DNA of 21,536 nt from a virus, in IMG/VR virus record IMGVR_UViG_3300029309_000396, positions 1 to 21,536 of that record; one strand, given 5' to 3'. Position 1 is the first letter of the stretch. Each line of letters begins with the position of its first letter. The position numbers were made by a program, and so were the translations under genes. Of the stretch, positions 7,926-14,117 are shown piece by piece. The notes under the pieces are model-generated. The model had not been told where the DNA came from and searched no databases. It saw only the letters and a program-made list of their open reading frames with translations.

Positions 7926-7952
7926 TAAGCAGTTTAACATCATGCTTAGGAT
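7926..7952 (-). repeat. Intergenic hairpin family copy 2
   Basis: On the minus strand TAAGCA, an 11-nt loop (TGATGTTAAAC) and TGCTTA are preceded by ATCC and followed by AATATTTTT. Relative to copy 1 both sides of the stem changed together (G-C to A-T), which supports a paired structure. It could be a weak terminator working in tandem with copy 1, about 40 nt further on. Confidence 0.6.
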
Positions 7953-7996
7953 GTCATAACTCAAAACGGAAAAAATTATGAAACTGTTTAAACGCT

Positions 7997-8230
7997 CTAA
8001 CTATATTTATAATTATCTTTATTATATTCTAGTCCAAGTACATTTACTAACTGCCATTTTATATTCTGTAAATTTCTAGCGTCACTTAAAAACATATCTT
8101 GACACTCAAATAAAGTATCTAAAGCTGTATCAAGATTGTTTACTGAATCAACTAGAGCTTGATACTGTTCGTTAGAAAACTCTATTGACACTTTTGTTTT
8201 TAATTTTTTTACTGTTACATCTTTTTTCAT
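7997..8230 (-). CDS. Hypothetical protein, 77 aa
   Basis: I do not recognise this protein. A basic N-terminus (MKKDVTVKKLKTK) precedes a probably helical body with alternating hydrophobic residues (ALVDSVNNLDTALDTLF), which could form a coiled coil or helical hairpin. Its start overlaps the upstream stop by 4 nt (ATGA). It is the last gene before the tandem hairpins at 7857-7952, and a GTTTAAAC lies just past its stop codon (7986-7993). Confidence 0.7.
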   Translation of the reverse strand: MKKDVTVKKLKTKVSIEFSNEQYQALVDSVNNLDTALDTLFECQDMFLSDARNLQNIKWQLVNVLGLEYNKDNYKYS

Positions 8231-8454
8231 TTTACTTCTCCATCATAATGCATTGATATTATCTCTGCTATCTTTTCATAAGTACAGTCTATGATTTCAT
8301 TATCTTTGAATCCTCTATCCTCATCATAGTCCCCACTCATTAAATCGTTATGTACATCTTCGACAAATCTATCTGTAGTTTTGTCTGATAACTTTGATGC
8401 TATCTCATTTGCTACTGATAAGTTCTCATGTATCTTATCTTGCCAAGTCTGCAT
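8227..8454 (-). CDS. Hypothetical acidic protein, 75 aa
   Basis: Unrecognised, helical and acidic (SGDYDEDRGFKDNEI). The start has GAGGAAG upstream and overlaps the preceding gene by 20 nt; the stop overlaps the next gene by 4 nt. It belongs to the long string of small early-region genes. Confidence 0.7.
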   Translation of the reverse strand: MQTWQDKIHENLSVANEIASKLSDKTTDRFVEDVHNDLMSGDYDEDRGFKDNEIIDCTYEKIAEIISMHYDGEVK

Positions 8455-8782
8455 TTTCTTCCTCCATAAGTTGTTGTTCTTCTAAACATTCTCTGTCATA
8501 TTCTAAATCATAATAGTCAAATTCTTCAAAGCATTCATCTTCATAAGTTACTTTGTCTGACCATTTCCAATCTGTATCCCATAAGGATATTCCATCTGTC
8601 TTTGAGTTGTCAACTATGACTGTATCATCTTTTAAAGTTATGATTAAGTCAGTCCACTTACCTACTTGAATTTGTTTAATATCATCTACATTAAACTTAT
8701 AACTCTCTGCAATATTTTCTATATCCCAATGTAAATAGGTATTATATTTTGCACGCACTGTTTTTACTTTACTGTAAGACAT
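8435..8782 (-). CDS. Hypothetical acidic protein, 115 aa
   Basis: Unrecognised. The start at 8782 (MSYSKVKTVRAKY) is preferred over an in-frame ATG further upstream because GGAGGA stands at the right distance and the upstream stretch is covered by another small gene. The C-terminal third is strikingly acidic (DECFEEFDYYDLEYDRECLEE), a composition common in DNA-mimic or protein-binding early phage proteins. That parallel is inference. Confidence 0.7.
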   Translation of the reverse strand: MSYSKVKTVRAKYNTYLHWDIENIAESYKFNVDDIKQIQVGKWTDLIITLKDDTVIVDNSKTDGISLWDTDWKWSDKVTYEDECFEEFDYYDLEYDRECLEEQQLMEEENADLAR

Positions 8783-8783
8783 T

Positions 8784-8957
8784 TTATATTTCCTCCAAGT
8801 CTTCATTTTCAATGTACTCTGAGATATAAGATACATCTACCTTTCTGCCTACTGTAAATAATTTAATACTTCCATCTTCGCTTCGAAGTGGATTACCCTC
8901 TTTATCCTCTTTACAAAACTGTACATCCCATAATTTAGGTACATATTTTTTACCCAT
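8784..8957 (-). CDS. Hypothetical protein, 57 aa
   Basis: A short gene starting at the ATG at 8957 (MGKKYVPKLWDVQFCKED) with AGAGG upstream and ending one base before the next start codon. The C-terminus is acidic (EYIENEDLEEI). It fills the gap between the 64-aa and 115-aa genes exactly, with a good ribosome binding site, which is why I call it. Function is unknown. Confidence 0.65.
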   Translation of the reverse strand: MGKKYVPKLWDVQFCKEDKEGNPLRSEDGSIKLFTVGRKVDVSYISEYIENEDLEEI

Positions 8958-8958
8958 T

Positions 8959-9153
8959 CTATTCCTCTCTAATTATTTTAAAAGTTTTTAGTTGTTGTAT
9001 TTCATCCCACTTTTTTAAAGGTATTCTTTTCCAATGCGGAGCATGAGCTTCTTTAATCTTTACCCACTTATAACCAACTGTACCGACCTTAAACATTCTA
9101 TGTCCTGCGGGTACATTCCGTAACTCGTAAGCATTGTAGAAACTAATCAACAT
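8959..9153 (-). CDS. Hypothetical basic protein, 64 aa
   Basis: Unrecognised, rich in aromatic and basic residues (GYKWVKIKEAHAPHWKRIPLKKWDEI), probably a compact beta fold. Its start is embedded in the end of the preceding gene (11-nt overlap), with GGAA upstream. Nucleic acid binding would fit the composition but is not shown. Confidence 0.65.
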   Translation of the reverse strand: MLISFYNAYELRNVPAGHRMFKVGTVGYKWVKIKEAHAPHWKRIPLKKWDEIQQLKTFKIIREE

Positions 9154-9289
9154 CTTTTATTTCCTTTGGTAAATCTTCCCATCTATAAAACTTTTTAGTT
9201 TCAGCATCCCAAAACAAACCCTTATAAATAGGTTCATCATCAACAGGAATACTACCTATCGTTACTCTCGGTTTATAATTTTTTGCCAT
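9143..9289 (-). CDS. Hypothetical protein, 48 aa
   Basis: A short gene with a strong AAGGAG site five to seven bases before the ATG at 9289. It encodes MAKNYKPRVTIGSIPVDDEP and a C-terminal FWDAETKKFYRWEDLPKEIK. It overlaps the next gene by 11 nt. The ribosome binding site and fit between neighbours support it; no function is recognised. Confidence 0.65.
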   Translation of the reverse strand: MAKNYKPRVTIGSIPVDDEPIYKGLFWDAETKKFYRWEDLPKEIKDVD

Positions 9290-9300
9290 ATGTTCTCTCC

Positions 9301-9498
9301 TTAATTTTTATTTGGAATTAATCCCCTTCTATCAATTTCAATCATCATATCTAACATATCTGCATGAATGTGAGGTTTTGAATCTTTTGCACATTTCCAA
9401 AAATAATCTAATAAATCTTGATTAGAACAATCTTGAATCTCAAAATCTTCTACCCAAACAGGATTGTTAAATTTTATAGTATGGTTTTTAAAAGTCAT
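9301..9498 (-). CDS. Hypothetical protein, 65 aa
   Basis: Unrecognised. The start at 9498 (MTFKNHTIKFNNPVW) is preferred to upstream in-frame starts because GGAG precedes it at normal spacing. The body is acidic and ends DMMIEIDRRGLIPNKN. It heads a short gene string and is preceded by a 183-bp gene-free stretch. Confidence 0.65.
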   Translation of the reverse strand: MTFKNHTIKFNNPVWVEDFEIQDCSNQDLLDYFWKCAKDSKPHIHADMLDMMIEIDRRGLIPNKN

Positions 9499-9681
9499 TG
9501 TTTTCTCCATAATAATAAGTGCAGGGCGGTGTTTATAGAGTGCTTGTAAACCCACTCAACAGGAACACATTTAAATTCCTTCCTGTAGTTATCCCTTATC
9601 AGAATACCCTACACTATTTAATAATAAGATTGTCTCATCTCAGAAACAAAAGTCAATACTATATAACTATAAGTTATATGC
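9499..9681 (-). promoter_or_regulatory. Gene-free leader with a possible promoter and two inverted repeats
   Basis: The minus strand has TTGAGT (9559-9554), 16 bp, then TATAAA (9537-9532), a fair sigma-70 match about 35 bp before the start codon at 9498. ACAGGAA ... TTCCTGT (about 9561-9588) and GAGTG ... CACTC can form hairpins across it. One minus-strand frame (about 9492-9605) is open and protein-like but has no start codon, so a decayed gene is possible. Confidence 0.35.
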
Positions 9682-9954
9682 TTATTCATTTAAGTTTATT
9701 AATTTATATTCTCCTCTTTCAATTTTACCAACTACATCAGATTTCTTTTCTCCTAAAAATAAATCCCTACATTTGACAACATGCTCATTAATCCATCCGT
9801 ACTTGTCATCAATAAAGACTTCATCCTCTGTAATCTTTACAATTATTTTATCTTCACTCTTGTAGTAAGTAGCATCATCATCAACCATGATAAAATCATT
9901 CTCTAACTTTTTACCACCTAAATTATACATATTTCTTTCTACTAATTTTTTCAT
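9682..9954 (-). CDS. Hypothetical protein, 90 aa
   Basis: Unrecognised. The start at 9954 (MKKLVERNMYNLGG) overlaps the upstream stop (ATGA); a further upstream in-frame start would sit inside the previous gene without a binding site. The protein is alternately acidic and basic and probably beta-rich (DKIIVKITEDEVFIDDKYGW). A GTTTAAAC (9960-9967) lies 6 nt before the start codon. Confidence 0.65.
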   Translation of the reverse strand: MKKLVERNMYNLGGKKLENDFIMVDDDATYYKSEDKIIVKITEDEVFIDDKYGWINEHVVKCRDLFLGEKKSDVVGKIERGEYKLINLNE

Positions 9955-10352
9955 AAGCTGTTTAAACGCTCCTCCCAATCTTCCATAATATTATTAATAT
10001 CTATAATCTTTTCTAAAGAAAGACCATAATCCCAAACTCTTTCAATGCCATCATTCCAATTAGTCCATCTTATAAAAGATACATTCTTGTATCCTTTTTG
10101 AGTGACCCACTCTCCATCTTCGTTTTGATAAGAGTTCCATTCATCCTCAGGCAAATCTTTATCATACTTCAAAATAAATATATCAGATGAATCCGTAGCA
10201 TTAACTCCTGCGTACTCATCATCCCTTGTAGCATGACATAGTTCTGGGTCATTAGTTATGTCCTGTAAAACATTACCTTCACATTCAATAAAATAATGAT
10301 ACCCTTTGTTTTTAGTTTCTTCTAGAATCTCTTCTAATAAATGTCTAACCAT
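9951..10352 (-). CDS. Hypothetical acidic protein, 133 aa
   Basis: Unrecognised. An acidic protein with many Trp, Asp and Glu residues (SFIRWTNWNDGIERVWDYG; N-terminal helix HLLEEILEETKNKG). GGAGGTG precedes the ATG at 10352. A strong promoter (10377-10405) inside the preceding gene would drive it directly, so it may be expressed at a higher level or different time than its upstream neighbours. Confidence 0.7.
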   Translation of the reverse strand: MVRHLLEEILEETKNKGYHYFIECEGNVLQDITNDPELCHATRDDEYAGVNATDSSDIFILKYDKDLPEDEWNSYQNEDGEWVTQKGYKNVSFIRWTNWNDGIERVWDYGLSLEKIIDINNIMEDWEERLNSL

Positions 10353-10361
10353 GACACCTCC

Positions 10362-10499
10362 TTAGTAATCGTTATCATTGTATTTTACCACTCCCTGCTT
10401 GTCAAACCTTTTTGTTTCTTGTGGTTGTATAAAAAACAATGTCAATATTGCAAAGCTAAAAACAACTATGCAAAACAATAATAAAACTCCATTCGTCAT
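10362..10499 (-). CDS. Single-span membrane microprotein, 45 aa
   Basis: A short gene whose first 26 residues, VLLLFCIVVFSFAILTLFF with few polar positions, form one clear transmembrane helix. A short polar tail (QPQETKRFDKQGVVKYNDNDY) follows. The start overlaps the stop of the zinc-ribbon gene and has GGAGG upstream. It would sit in the inner membrane. Small membrane proteins in early phage regions often modify host envelope or exclusion functions; which applies here is unknown. The 3' part of the gene also carries the promoter at 10377-10405. Confidence 0.65.
   Translation of the reverse strand: MTNGVLLLFCIVVFSFAILTLFFIQPQETKRFDKQGVVKYNDNDY
10377..10405 (-). promoter_or_regulatory. Sigma-70 promoter inside the membrane microprotein gene
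   Basis: The minus strand has a perfect TTGACA (10405-10400), 17 bp, and TACAAT (10382-10377, five of six). Transcription would start near 10370, giving a leader of about 18 nt with GGAGG before the start at 10352. It lies within coding sequence, so chance is possible, but hexamers, spacing and position agree. Confidence 0.6.
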
Positions 10500-10666
10500 A
10501 CTACCTCCTCGCCTTGCATAAAGGCTTTATAAATATTACTTTCCGGTTCTAAATATATTGTTTTTTCTGTATCATCATTCCCACAAAAAGGACATACAGG
10601 TATAAATTTATTCTTCTCGCCATAGTGTTTATGACATTTAAGACATTCAACTACTTGTAGATACAT
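10496..10666 (-). CDS. Zinc-ribbon microprotein, 56 aa
   Basis: A short gene encoding CLKC (residues 8-11) and CPFC (about 25-28), a four-cysteine zinc-ribbon arrangement, followed by an acidic, tyrosine-containing tail. A strong GGAGG site stands before the ATG at 10666. It overlaps the upstream gene by 20 nt and the membrane microprotein by 4 nt. Such small ribbons bind nucleic acid or host transcription proteins in other phages; the target here is unknown. Confidence 0.7.
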   Translation of the reverse strand: MYLQVVECLKCHKHYGEKNKFIPVCPFCGNDDTEKTIYLEPESNIYKAFMQGEEVV

Positions 10667-10850
10667 CTGACACCTCCTCCTCTATATTGCTACATTGCCA
10701 ATCTTTTGAAGCATCATAACCAATCGCCCATTTCAATTCTTCTTTAGCTAAGTCATGTGCTTCATCTTCGTTCTTTGCTTCTACAACATAATCGTATTGT
10801 AAAGTTTCAAATGGTACGAAAGATACCTTATATTGTGTTGGTTTACTCAT
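10647..10850 (-). CDS. Hypothetical protein, 67 aa
   Basis: A small alpha/beta protein: a beta strand pair (YKVSFVPFETLQYDYVVEA) is followed by a helix (NEDEAHDLAKEELKWA). This strand-strand-helix layout with an 'A-x-x-x-EA-x-x-x-A' helix occurs in several phage and plasmid families of unknown function. It overlaps both neighbours (8 and 20 nt). Confidence 0.7.
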   Translation of the reverse strand: MSKPTQYKVSFVPFETLQYDYVVEAKNEDEAHDLAKEELKWAIGYDASKDWQCSNIEEEVSDVSTSS

Positions 10851-11085
10851 GCTTCCTCCTCTCTAGTAGTTTTAATCTTCGACATGATTCCCATTTACTA
10901 GCGTAGCCACATAATGCCATACCTACACCGCTTATGAAATCTTCAACTGTAACTCCTTCTCGCAGTTTCATCTCGCCTTCTTCGTAGTCTAAGTCACATA
11001 AGTCGTAGATAATATCTTCTGTTTCACTTAGTATTTGTTTAGCTTTAACTCCTTCTTCAATAGCTTGTTCGTCTATATATATCAT
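10843..11085 (-). CDS. Hypothetical acidic protein, 80 aa
   Basis: Unrecognised. Acidic and helical in the first two thirds (SETEDIIYDLCDLDYEEGEMKL), with a short basic C-terminus (RRLKLLERRKHE). It is coupled to its neighbours by a 4-nt overlap upstream and an 8-nt overlap downstream. Confidence 0.7.
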   Translation of the reverse strand: MIYIDEQAIEEGVKAKQILSETEDIIYDLCDLDYEEGEMKLREGVTVEDFISGVGMALCGYASKWESCRRLKLLERRKHE

Positions 11086-11324
11086 ATTATTTCCTCCTCA
11101 GCATCTATGAATTGTTGACAAGCCCTATTCATATCATCCCATTGTTTCGTGATGCTACCTAGTTTATCCATCAAAAAAGATACTCCTTGATAGACTGTGC
11201 CTGTGTCCTCATATGCTTTTACCTGACATTTAAGTTCTTCTACTATCATCTTAGAAAACATTTTATCAATTATTTCCTTTGCTTTAGTAGCTTCCTCTTT
11301 AGTCATTACTATTTCTTTAACCAT
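11082..11324 (-). CDS. Hypothetical helical protein, 80 aa
   Basis: Unrecognised and almost wholly helical by composition (TKEEATKAKEIIDKMF; ITKQWDDMNRACQQF). The start at 11324 has GGAG 6 nt upstream, and just above that lie GTTTAAAC (11334-11341) and a stable hairpin (11342-11368), which could influence its translation. Confidence 0.7.
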   Translation of the reverse strand: MVKEIVMTKEEATKAKEIIDKMFSKMIVEELKCQVKAYEDTGTVYQGVSFLMDKLGSITKQWDDMNRACQQFIDAEEEII

Positions 11325-11341
11325 TATTACTCCGTTTAAAC

Positions 11342-11368
11342 GCTCCCTATTTAATTAGGTAAGGGAGC
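11342..11368. repeat. Intercistronic inverted repeat (hairpin)
   Basis: GCTCCCT and AGGGAGC (7 bp, four G-C or C-G pairs among the first five) flank a 13-nt A+T-rich loop. It lies between two minus-strand genes, immediately upstream of CGTTTAAACG and the ribosome binding site at about 11331-11334. No T tract follows on the minus strand, so it is more likely a processing or translation-control hairpin than a terminator. Confidence 0.55.
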
Positions 11369-11384
11369 TAAACCTTAGCCCTCT

Positions 11385-11573
11385 TTACTCAAGCTCCTCA
11401 GCTATCAAAGTTACTTTGTAACCTAGCTCCTTTGCCCTTTGTAAAGTTTTAAGTGAGATAGTTTTCCCACCGCCAACCTCTCTAATAAAATCAGCTAAGG
11501 TATTATGGGGATAATAAAAATCAGAACCATAATAATTTTTCTTAACTATTTTTATTTCGTTGTCGATAATCAT
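11385..11573 (-). CDS. Hypothetical protein, 62 aa
   Basis: Unrecognised. The C-terminal half (ISLKTLQRAKELGYKVTLIAEELE) reads like a helix-strand-helix unit; the N-terminal half is strand-rich and basic. The GGGKT in the middle is not a complete Walker A motif. It overlaps the SprT-like gene by 4 nt (ATGA), so it is translated in step with it. Confidence 0.65.
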   Translation of the reverse strand: MIIDNEIKIVKKNYYGSDFYYPHNTLADFIREVGGGKTISLKTLQRAKELGYKVTLIAEELE

Positions 11574-12208
11574 TCTTCCTCCTTAACTTCTGGCTCTAGC
11601 GATTCCATACCGCAAGAGTTACAAACATAGTTAATCATCAAGTCTATGTTCTTTCTTGATGTTCTGTAACTAAACTCACATTCAGTACAAGCTACTTTTA
11701 TCATTCTTGTAGTCTGTTTCTTGATACCTCCTGTGCTTACCTCTGCATGTGGATACTTACCAATACTCTTAATGATACCTTCAAGAATACCTTTCAACCA
11801 ATCCCCTGCAGTAGTTGCAGTCATTTTACCTTCAAGCCCAATCGCCTTAGCAATCTTTCTAAAAGTTCCTTTGTGTCCACTCTTGCAGTCATCAATCGCA
11901 TGAATCATTTCATGAGCTAATATATCAAGAACCCTCATAGAATCTTCAACAACAGGCGAGACAAATATCTCATTAATATTGCTCTTGCTTGATTCCCTAT
12001 TAAAGCACACTCCCAAAGTTTTATTCTTTGTTCTCTTGCCTCCGCTAGGTGGAAACCCACAAGATATTTTTATATCTGATGGAACATCTATTTCTTTTCC
12101 CACTTTAGAAGTAACTTCAGAGAGTTTAAACACTTTTGAAGTTAGTTCATTTTTTGCTAGAGATAACCATTGTTCCCTAGTCAAAGATTTGTTTTCTAAT
12201 AGTTTCAT
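11570..12208 (-). CDS. SprT-like zinc metalloprotease
   Basis: Predicted zinc-dependent peptidase of the SprT/SPRTN type, 212 aa. The catalytic HEMIH (residues 99-103) sits in LDILAHEMIHAIDD, with a further conserved GHKGTFRKIAKAIGLEG that supplies the third ligand region. The C-terminus has a zinc ribbon, CTEC near residue 170 and CNSC near residue 195. SPRTN proteases cut proteins crosslinked to DNA; the phage role is not established. GGAGGA precedes the start at 12208, and hairpin family copy 3 lies in the leader. It contains GTTTAAAC at 12124-12131. Confidence 0.88.
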   Translation of the reverse strand: MKLLENKSLTREQWLSLAKNELTSKVFKLSEVTSKVGKEIDVPSDIKISCGFPPSGGKRTKNKTLGVCFNRESSKSNINEIFVSPVVEDSMRVLDILAHEMIHAIDDCKSGHKGTFRKIAKAIGLEGKMTATTAGDWLKGILEGIIKSIGKYPHAEVSTGGIKKQTTRMIKVACTECEFSYRTSRKNIDLMINYVCNSCGMESLEPEVKEEE

Positions 12209-12244
12209 TCATCCTCCATATTTCATATATTAAGAAACTCAATA

Positions 12245-12270
12245 TGAGCAGTTTAAACTCTTACTCAGGA
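12245..12270 (-). repeat. Intergenic hairpin family copy 3
   Basis: On the minus strand TGAGTA, an 11-nt loop (AGAGTTTAAAC) and TGCTCA are preceded by TTCC. The inner C of copy 1 is a T here, which still pairs with G as a wobble. The loop contains a complete GTTTAAAC (12251-12258). No T tract follows. It sits about 37 nt before the start codon of the SprT-like gene. Confidence 0.55.
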
Positions 12271-12310
12271 ATTTAAAATAACCTATAACTTTTGATTATA
12301 AGCTTATTAC

Positions 12311-12676
12311 TTAGTAAAGAAAATCAAATACACTCTCATGCATCAATGTATTTTTAGTAGCCTCCTTTAACATTTTAAATTTTATTTCCTTAGCTTCATC
12401 CGTTAGGGTATAGCTAAGCCCTGTCCTAACAACTAACATATCATCTAAATCAGATATTCTTTCTTCAATTCTATCTGTCATAACTTTAGTTTTGCTTACC
12501 TCATTATATAAATTATTAGATACATCATACTTATCTAGCTCAACACTAGCGTCAGTTAATACAGTCGCTTTCATTTCTAATTTTATTAACTCCTGCCAGA
12601 GATTGCTAACCTCCTCAGTTATAGCTTGAGTGGTTAACTTCTCAGGGTTAGTCGTTTCTAAATTTAAATTAATCAT
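12311..12676 (-). CDS. Hypothetical helical protein, 121 aa
   Basis: Unrecognised. Long amphipathic stretches (NLWQELIKLEMKATVLTDASV; DRIEERISDLDDML) suggest a coiled-coil or helical bundle. It is flanked by a 102-bp gene-free leader downstream and a 22-bp gap upstream with an AGGAGAA binding site before the ATG. Confidence 0.7.
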   Translation of the reverse strand: MINLNLETTNPEKLTTQAITEEVSNLWQELIKLEMKATVLTDASVELDKYDVSNNLYNEVSKTKVMTDRIEERISDLDDMLVVRTGLSYTLTDEAKEIKFKMLKEATKNTLMHESVFDFLY

Positions 12677-12698
12677 TTTTATTTTCTCCTTTATTTTA

Positions 12699-12920
12699 TT
12701 AATCGTCTAAATGTTCCATAAAATCATCAATATGTTCTTTAGCTTCTTTAAAACTATAGTGCCAAACATCCATACCAGAATCAATTAAGTCCTCATCTTC
12801 AGATTCAATAACCCAAATATCTTTATCATAACTAGAATCTGTTAAATCATTTTCAAAATTATGATAAGTAAATTCTAAAAGGTTACCTTTCCTTATTTCA
12901 AAGTTTTTATATTTAGCCAT
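12699..12920 (-). CDS. Hypothetical acidic protein, 73 aa
   Basis: Unrecognised and strongly acidic (DKDIWVIESEDEDLIDSGMD; C-terminal EHIDDFMEHLDD). GGAGG precedes the start at 12920. It lies directly downstream of the ArdA gene, and the acidity would suit a second DNA-mimic or inhibitor, but nothing more specific can be said. Confidence 0.7.
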   Translation of the reverse strand: MAKYKNFEIRKGNLLEFTYHNFENDLTDSSYDKDIWVIESEDEDLIDSGMDVWHYSFKEAKEHIDDFMEHLDD

Positions 12921-12936
12921 TGTTAATACCTCCTTT

Positions 12937-13446
12937 TTAATTTTTAAATATTGCCACTTGATAATTTGGTAAATCTAGAGCCATGTATTCATATTGTAAA
13001 TCGTTGGCAAACTTTTCATAATCAAAATAACTAGCTAGAAAATCTCTATCCAGAGAATTACCTATCAATATTTCATCTGCATAATCGTCAGAATATTCTT
13101 GAAAGCTATCATAAATACCTAAGTAATTATCTTCAGCTTCATCTACCATATAATCTTCATAATCTCTATAGCAGTTTTCCGCATAAGCTATGATGGCATC
13201 ATTATCTAAATGACTGTCTTCCATAGCTTGAACAAAATTAAAAAGCTTTTCAAGGTCTGGATACTCTGTATCTAAACTTATTCCCTCAAAGTCATGCACC
13301 GCAACCTCATCAGCGTGTTCCGTTACATCTTGAATAGCCCATCTAAATTTATCAAAGTCTTCATAGTCGCTAGGTGTTAGCCAACCGCCGACCATTCGAC
13401 CTTGATTATAAGCCTCTAAAGAAGCTACATATATTTTTATTTTCAT
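12937..13446 (-). CDS. ardA: ArdA-type antirestriction protein
   Basis: Mimics B-form DNA and blocks type I restriction-modification enzymes of the host, protecting incoming phage DNA. The 169-aa protein matches the family in length (about 165-170) and layout: the opening IYVASLEAYNQGRMVGGWL, the central VAVHDFEGI, the NYLGIYDSFQEYSDDYADE block and the closing YFDYEKFANDLQYEY. It is very acidic throughout, as expected for a DNA mimic. It sits near the start of the early arm, where a restriction countermeasure is needed first. Its leader (13447-13563) contains several predicted hairpins. Confidence 0.92.
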   Translation of the reverse strand: MKIKIYVASLEAYNQGRMVGGWLTPSDYEDFDKFRWAIQDVTEHADEVAVHDFEGISLDTEYPDLEKLFNFVQAMEDSHLDNDAIIAYAENCYRDYEDYMVDEAEDNYLGIYDSFQEYSDDYADEILIGNSLDRDFLASYFDYEKFANDLQYEYMALDLPNYQVAIFKN

Positions 13447-13563
13447 AATTAAATACTCCGTTTTGTTTTCTGTTTCGCATATCCTCTCGGATGCTCGTCA
13501 GCATGGTTAATTCCATGTACAGAGAGCAGTTTTAAATCTTGCTCAGGATTTTATTTATCCTCC
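13447..13563 (-). promoter_or_regulatory. Structured leader of ardA with four short hairpins
   Basis: Reading on the minus strand, hairpin family copy 4 (13549-13523) is followed by CATGG/CCATG around 6 nt (13517-13502), ATGCT/AGCAT around 4 nt (13504-13491) and ATCC-GAGA-GGAT, a GNRA-type tetraloop near 13492-13481. GGAG precedes the ardA start. No promoter hexamers are evident. One minus-strand frame is open and protein-like but lacks a start codon. Confidence 0.45.
13523..13549 (-). repeat. Intergenic hairpin family copy 4
   Basis: On the minus strand TGAGCA, an 11-nt loop (AGATTTAAAAC) and TGCTCT, preceded by ATCC. Five of six stem pairs hold; the outermost is mismatched. It has the same loop length as the other three copies and no T tract. 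Confidence 0.55.
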
Positions 13564-13719
13564 TTAGATTACGTTAACTATGATAACTGAAGCGATACAA
13601 AGTAGCAAAGCAAAAGGTTTAAGAATAAACCAATTAAACCAAGACAACCTGTCAACGCTTGTTATTGTTCTAATGTCATTGAGAAATAAATCCCACTCTC
13701 TTCTAATAAATTTAATCAT
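13564..13719 (-). CDS. Single-span membrane microprotein, 51 aa
   Basis: A short gene starting at the ATG at 13719 with a strong AAGGAGA site. The first 30 residues are polar and basic (MIKFIRREWDLFLNDIRTIT), then WFILKPFALLLCIASVIIVN forms one transmembrane helix running to the C-terminus. It would be a tail-anchored inner-membrane protein. One copy of the hairpin/pseudoknot element (13736-13773) ends immediately before its ribosome binding site. Function is unknown; early membrane microproteins in phages are often exclusion or lysis-timing factors. Confidence 0.7.
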   Translation of the reverse strand: MIKFIRREWDLFLNDIRTITSVDRLSWFNWFILKPFALLLCIASVIIVNVI

Positions 13720-13735
13720 TTTTTAAATCTCCTTT

Positions 13736-13773
13736 GAAGAGCTTTTATAATTGGGTAGCTCTTCATAAACCCT
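13736..13773 (-). promoter_or_regulatory. Candidate cis-regulatory RNA (hairpin/pseudoknot), copy 1
   Basis: On the minus strand AGGGTTTAT is followed by the stem GAAGAGCT / AGCTCTTC (8 bp) around a 13-nt loop, ACCCAATTATAAA. The loop's ACCC can pair with the upstream GGGT to form a compact H-type pseudoknot. The 3' arm ends 2 nt before the AAGGAG site of the 51-aa membrane protein, so folding could control its translation. A second copy with compensatory stem changes lies at 14118-14155. Confidence 0.65.
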
Positions 13774-13786
13774 TGTGAAGTTAATC

Positions 13787-14101
13787 TTACTCCTTATCTT
13801 CTGCCCTATATTTTCTCATGTAAACCAATTCCAAGTCATTCTTAATAGATGGTTTATCACTCCAAGAGAAATTCTTGAGCTTGTATTCTCTTCGAATTTC
13901 ATCTCCTTCTGGTGTAATTTCTTTCGAAGCAACTACAGTATTTTTGAATGTATTAACATCTGTAAGATGTGCATAGCATTTATCCTCAGGCATATCAAAA
14001 TCAATGCTTACGAGCTTTTGTTTTGTACCCTTAAAGATTTTATCTATTACTCTAAAGTCTTCAAAGAAATAGCTTAATAAAGTTAATTGTTGTGTTTTCA
14101 T
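13787..14101 (-). CDS. Hypothetical protein, 104 aa
   Basis: Unrecognised alpha/beta protein (MKTQQLTLLSYFFEDFRVID; later FDMPEDKCYAHLTDVNTF). The start at 14101 is preferred over an in-frame ATG at 14116, because the latter overlaps the only ribosome binding site (GGAG, 9 nt before 14101). The second copy of the hairpin/pseudoknot element ends just upstream of that site, so translation may be regulated in the same way as the gene at 13564-13719. Confidence 0.7.
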   Translation of the reverse strand: MKTQQLTLLSYFFEDFRVIDKIFKGTKQKLVSIDFDMPEDKCYAHLTDVNTFKNTVVASKEITPEGDEIRREYKLKNFSWSDKPSIKNDLELVYMRKYRAEDKE

Positions 14102-14117
14102 AATATAAGTCTCCATT

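Noticed and set aside
7857-7952. CRISPR-like repeat-spacer arrangement from the tandem hairpins
   Set aside because: Only two adjacent copies, diverged and with internal symmetry typical of hairpins; no cas genes.
9618-9689. 23-codon minus-strand frame overlapping the end of the gene at 9682-9954
   Set aside because: Too short, no ribosome binding site and no protein character.
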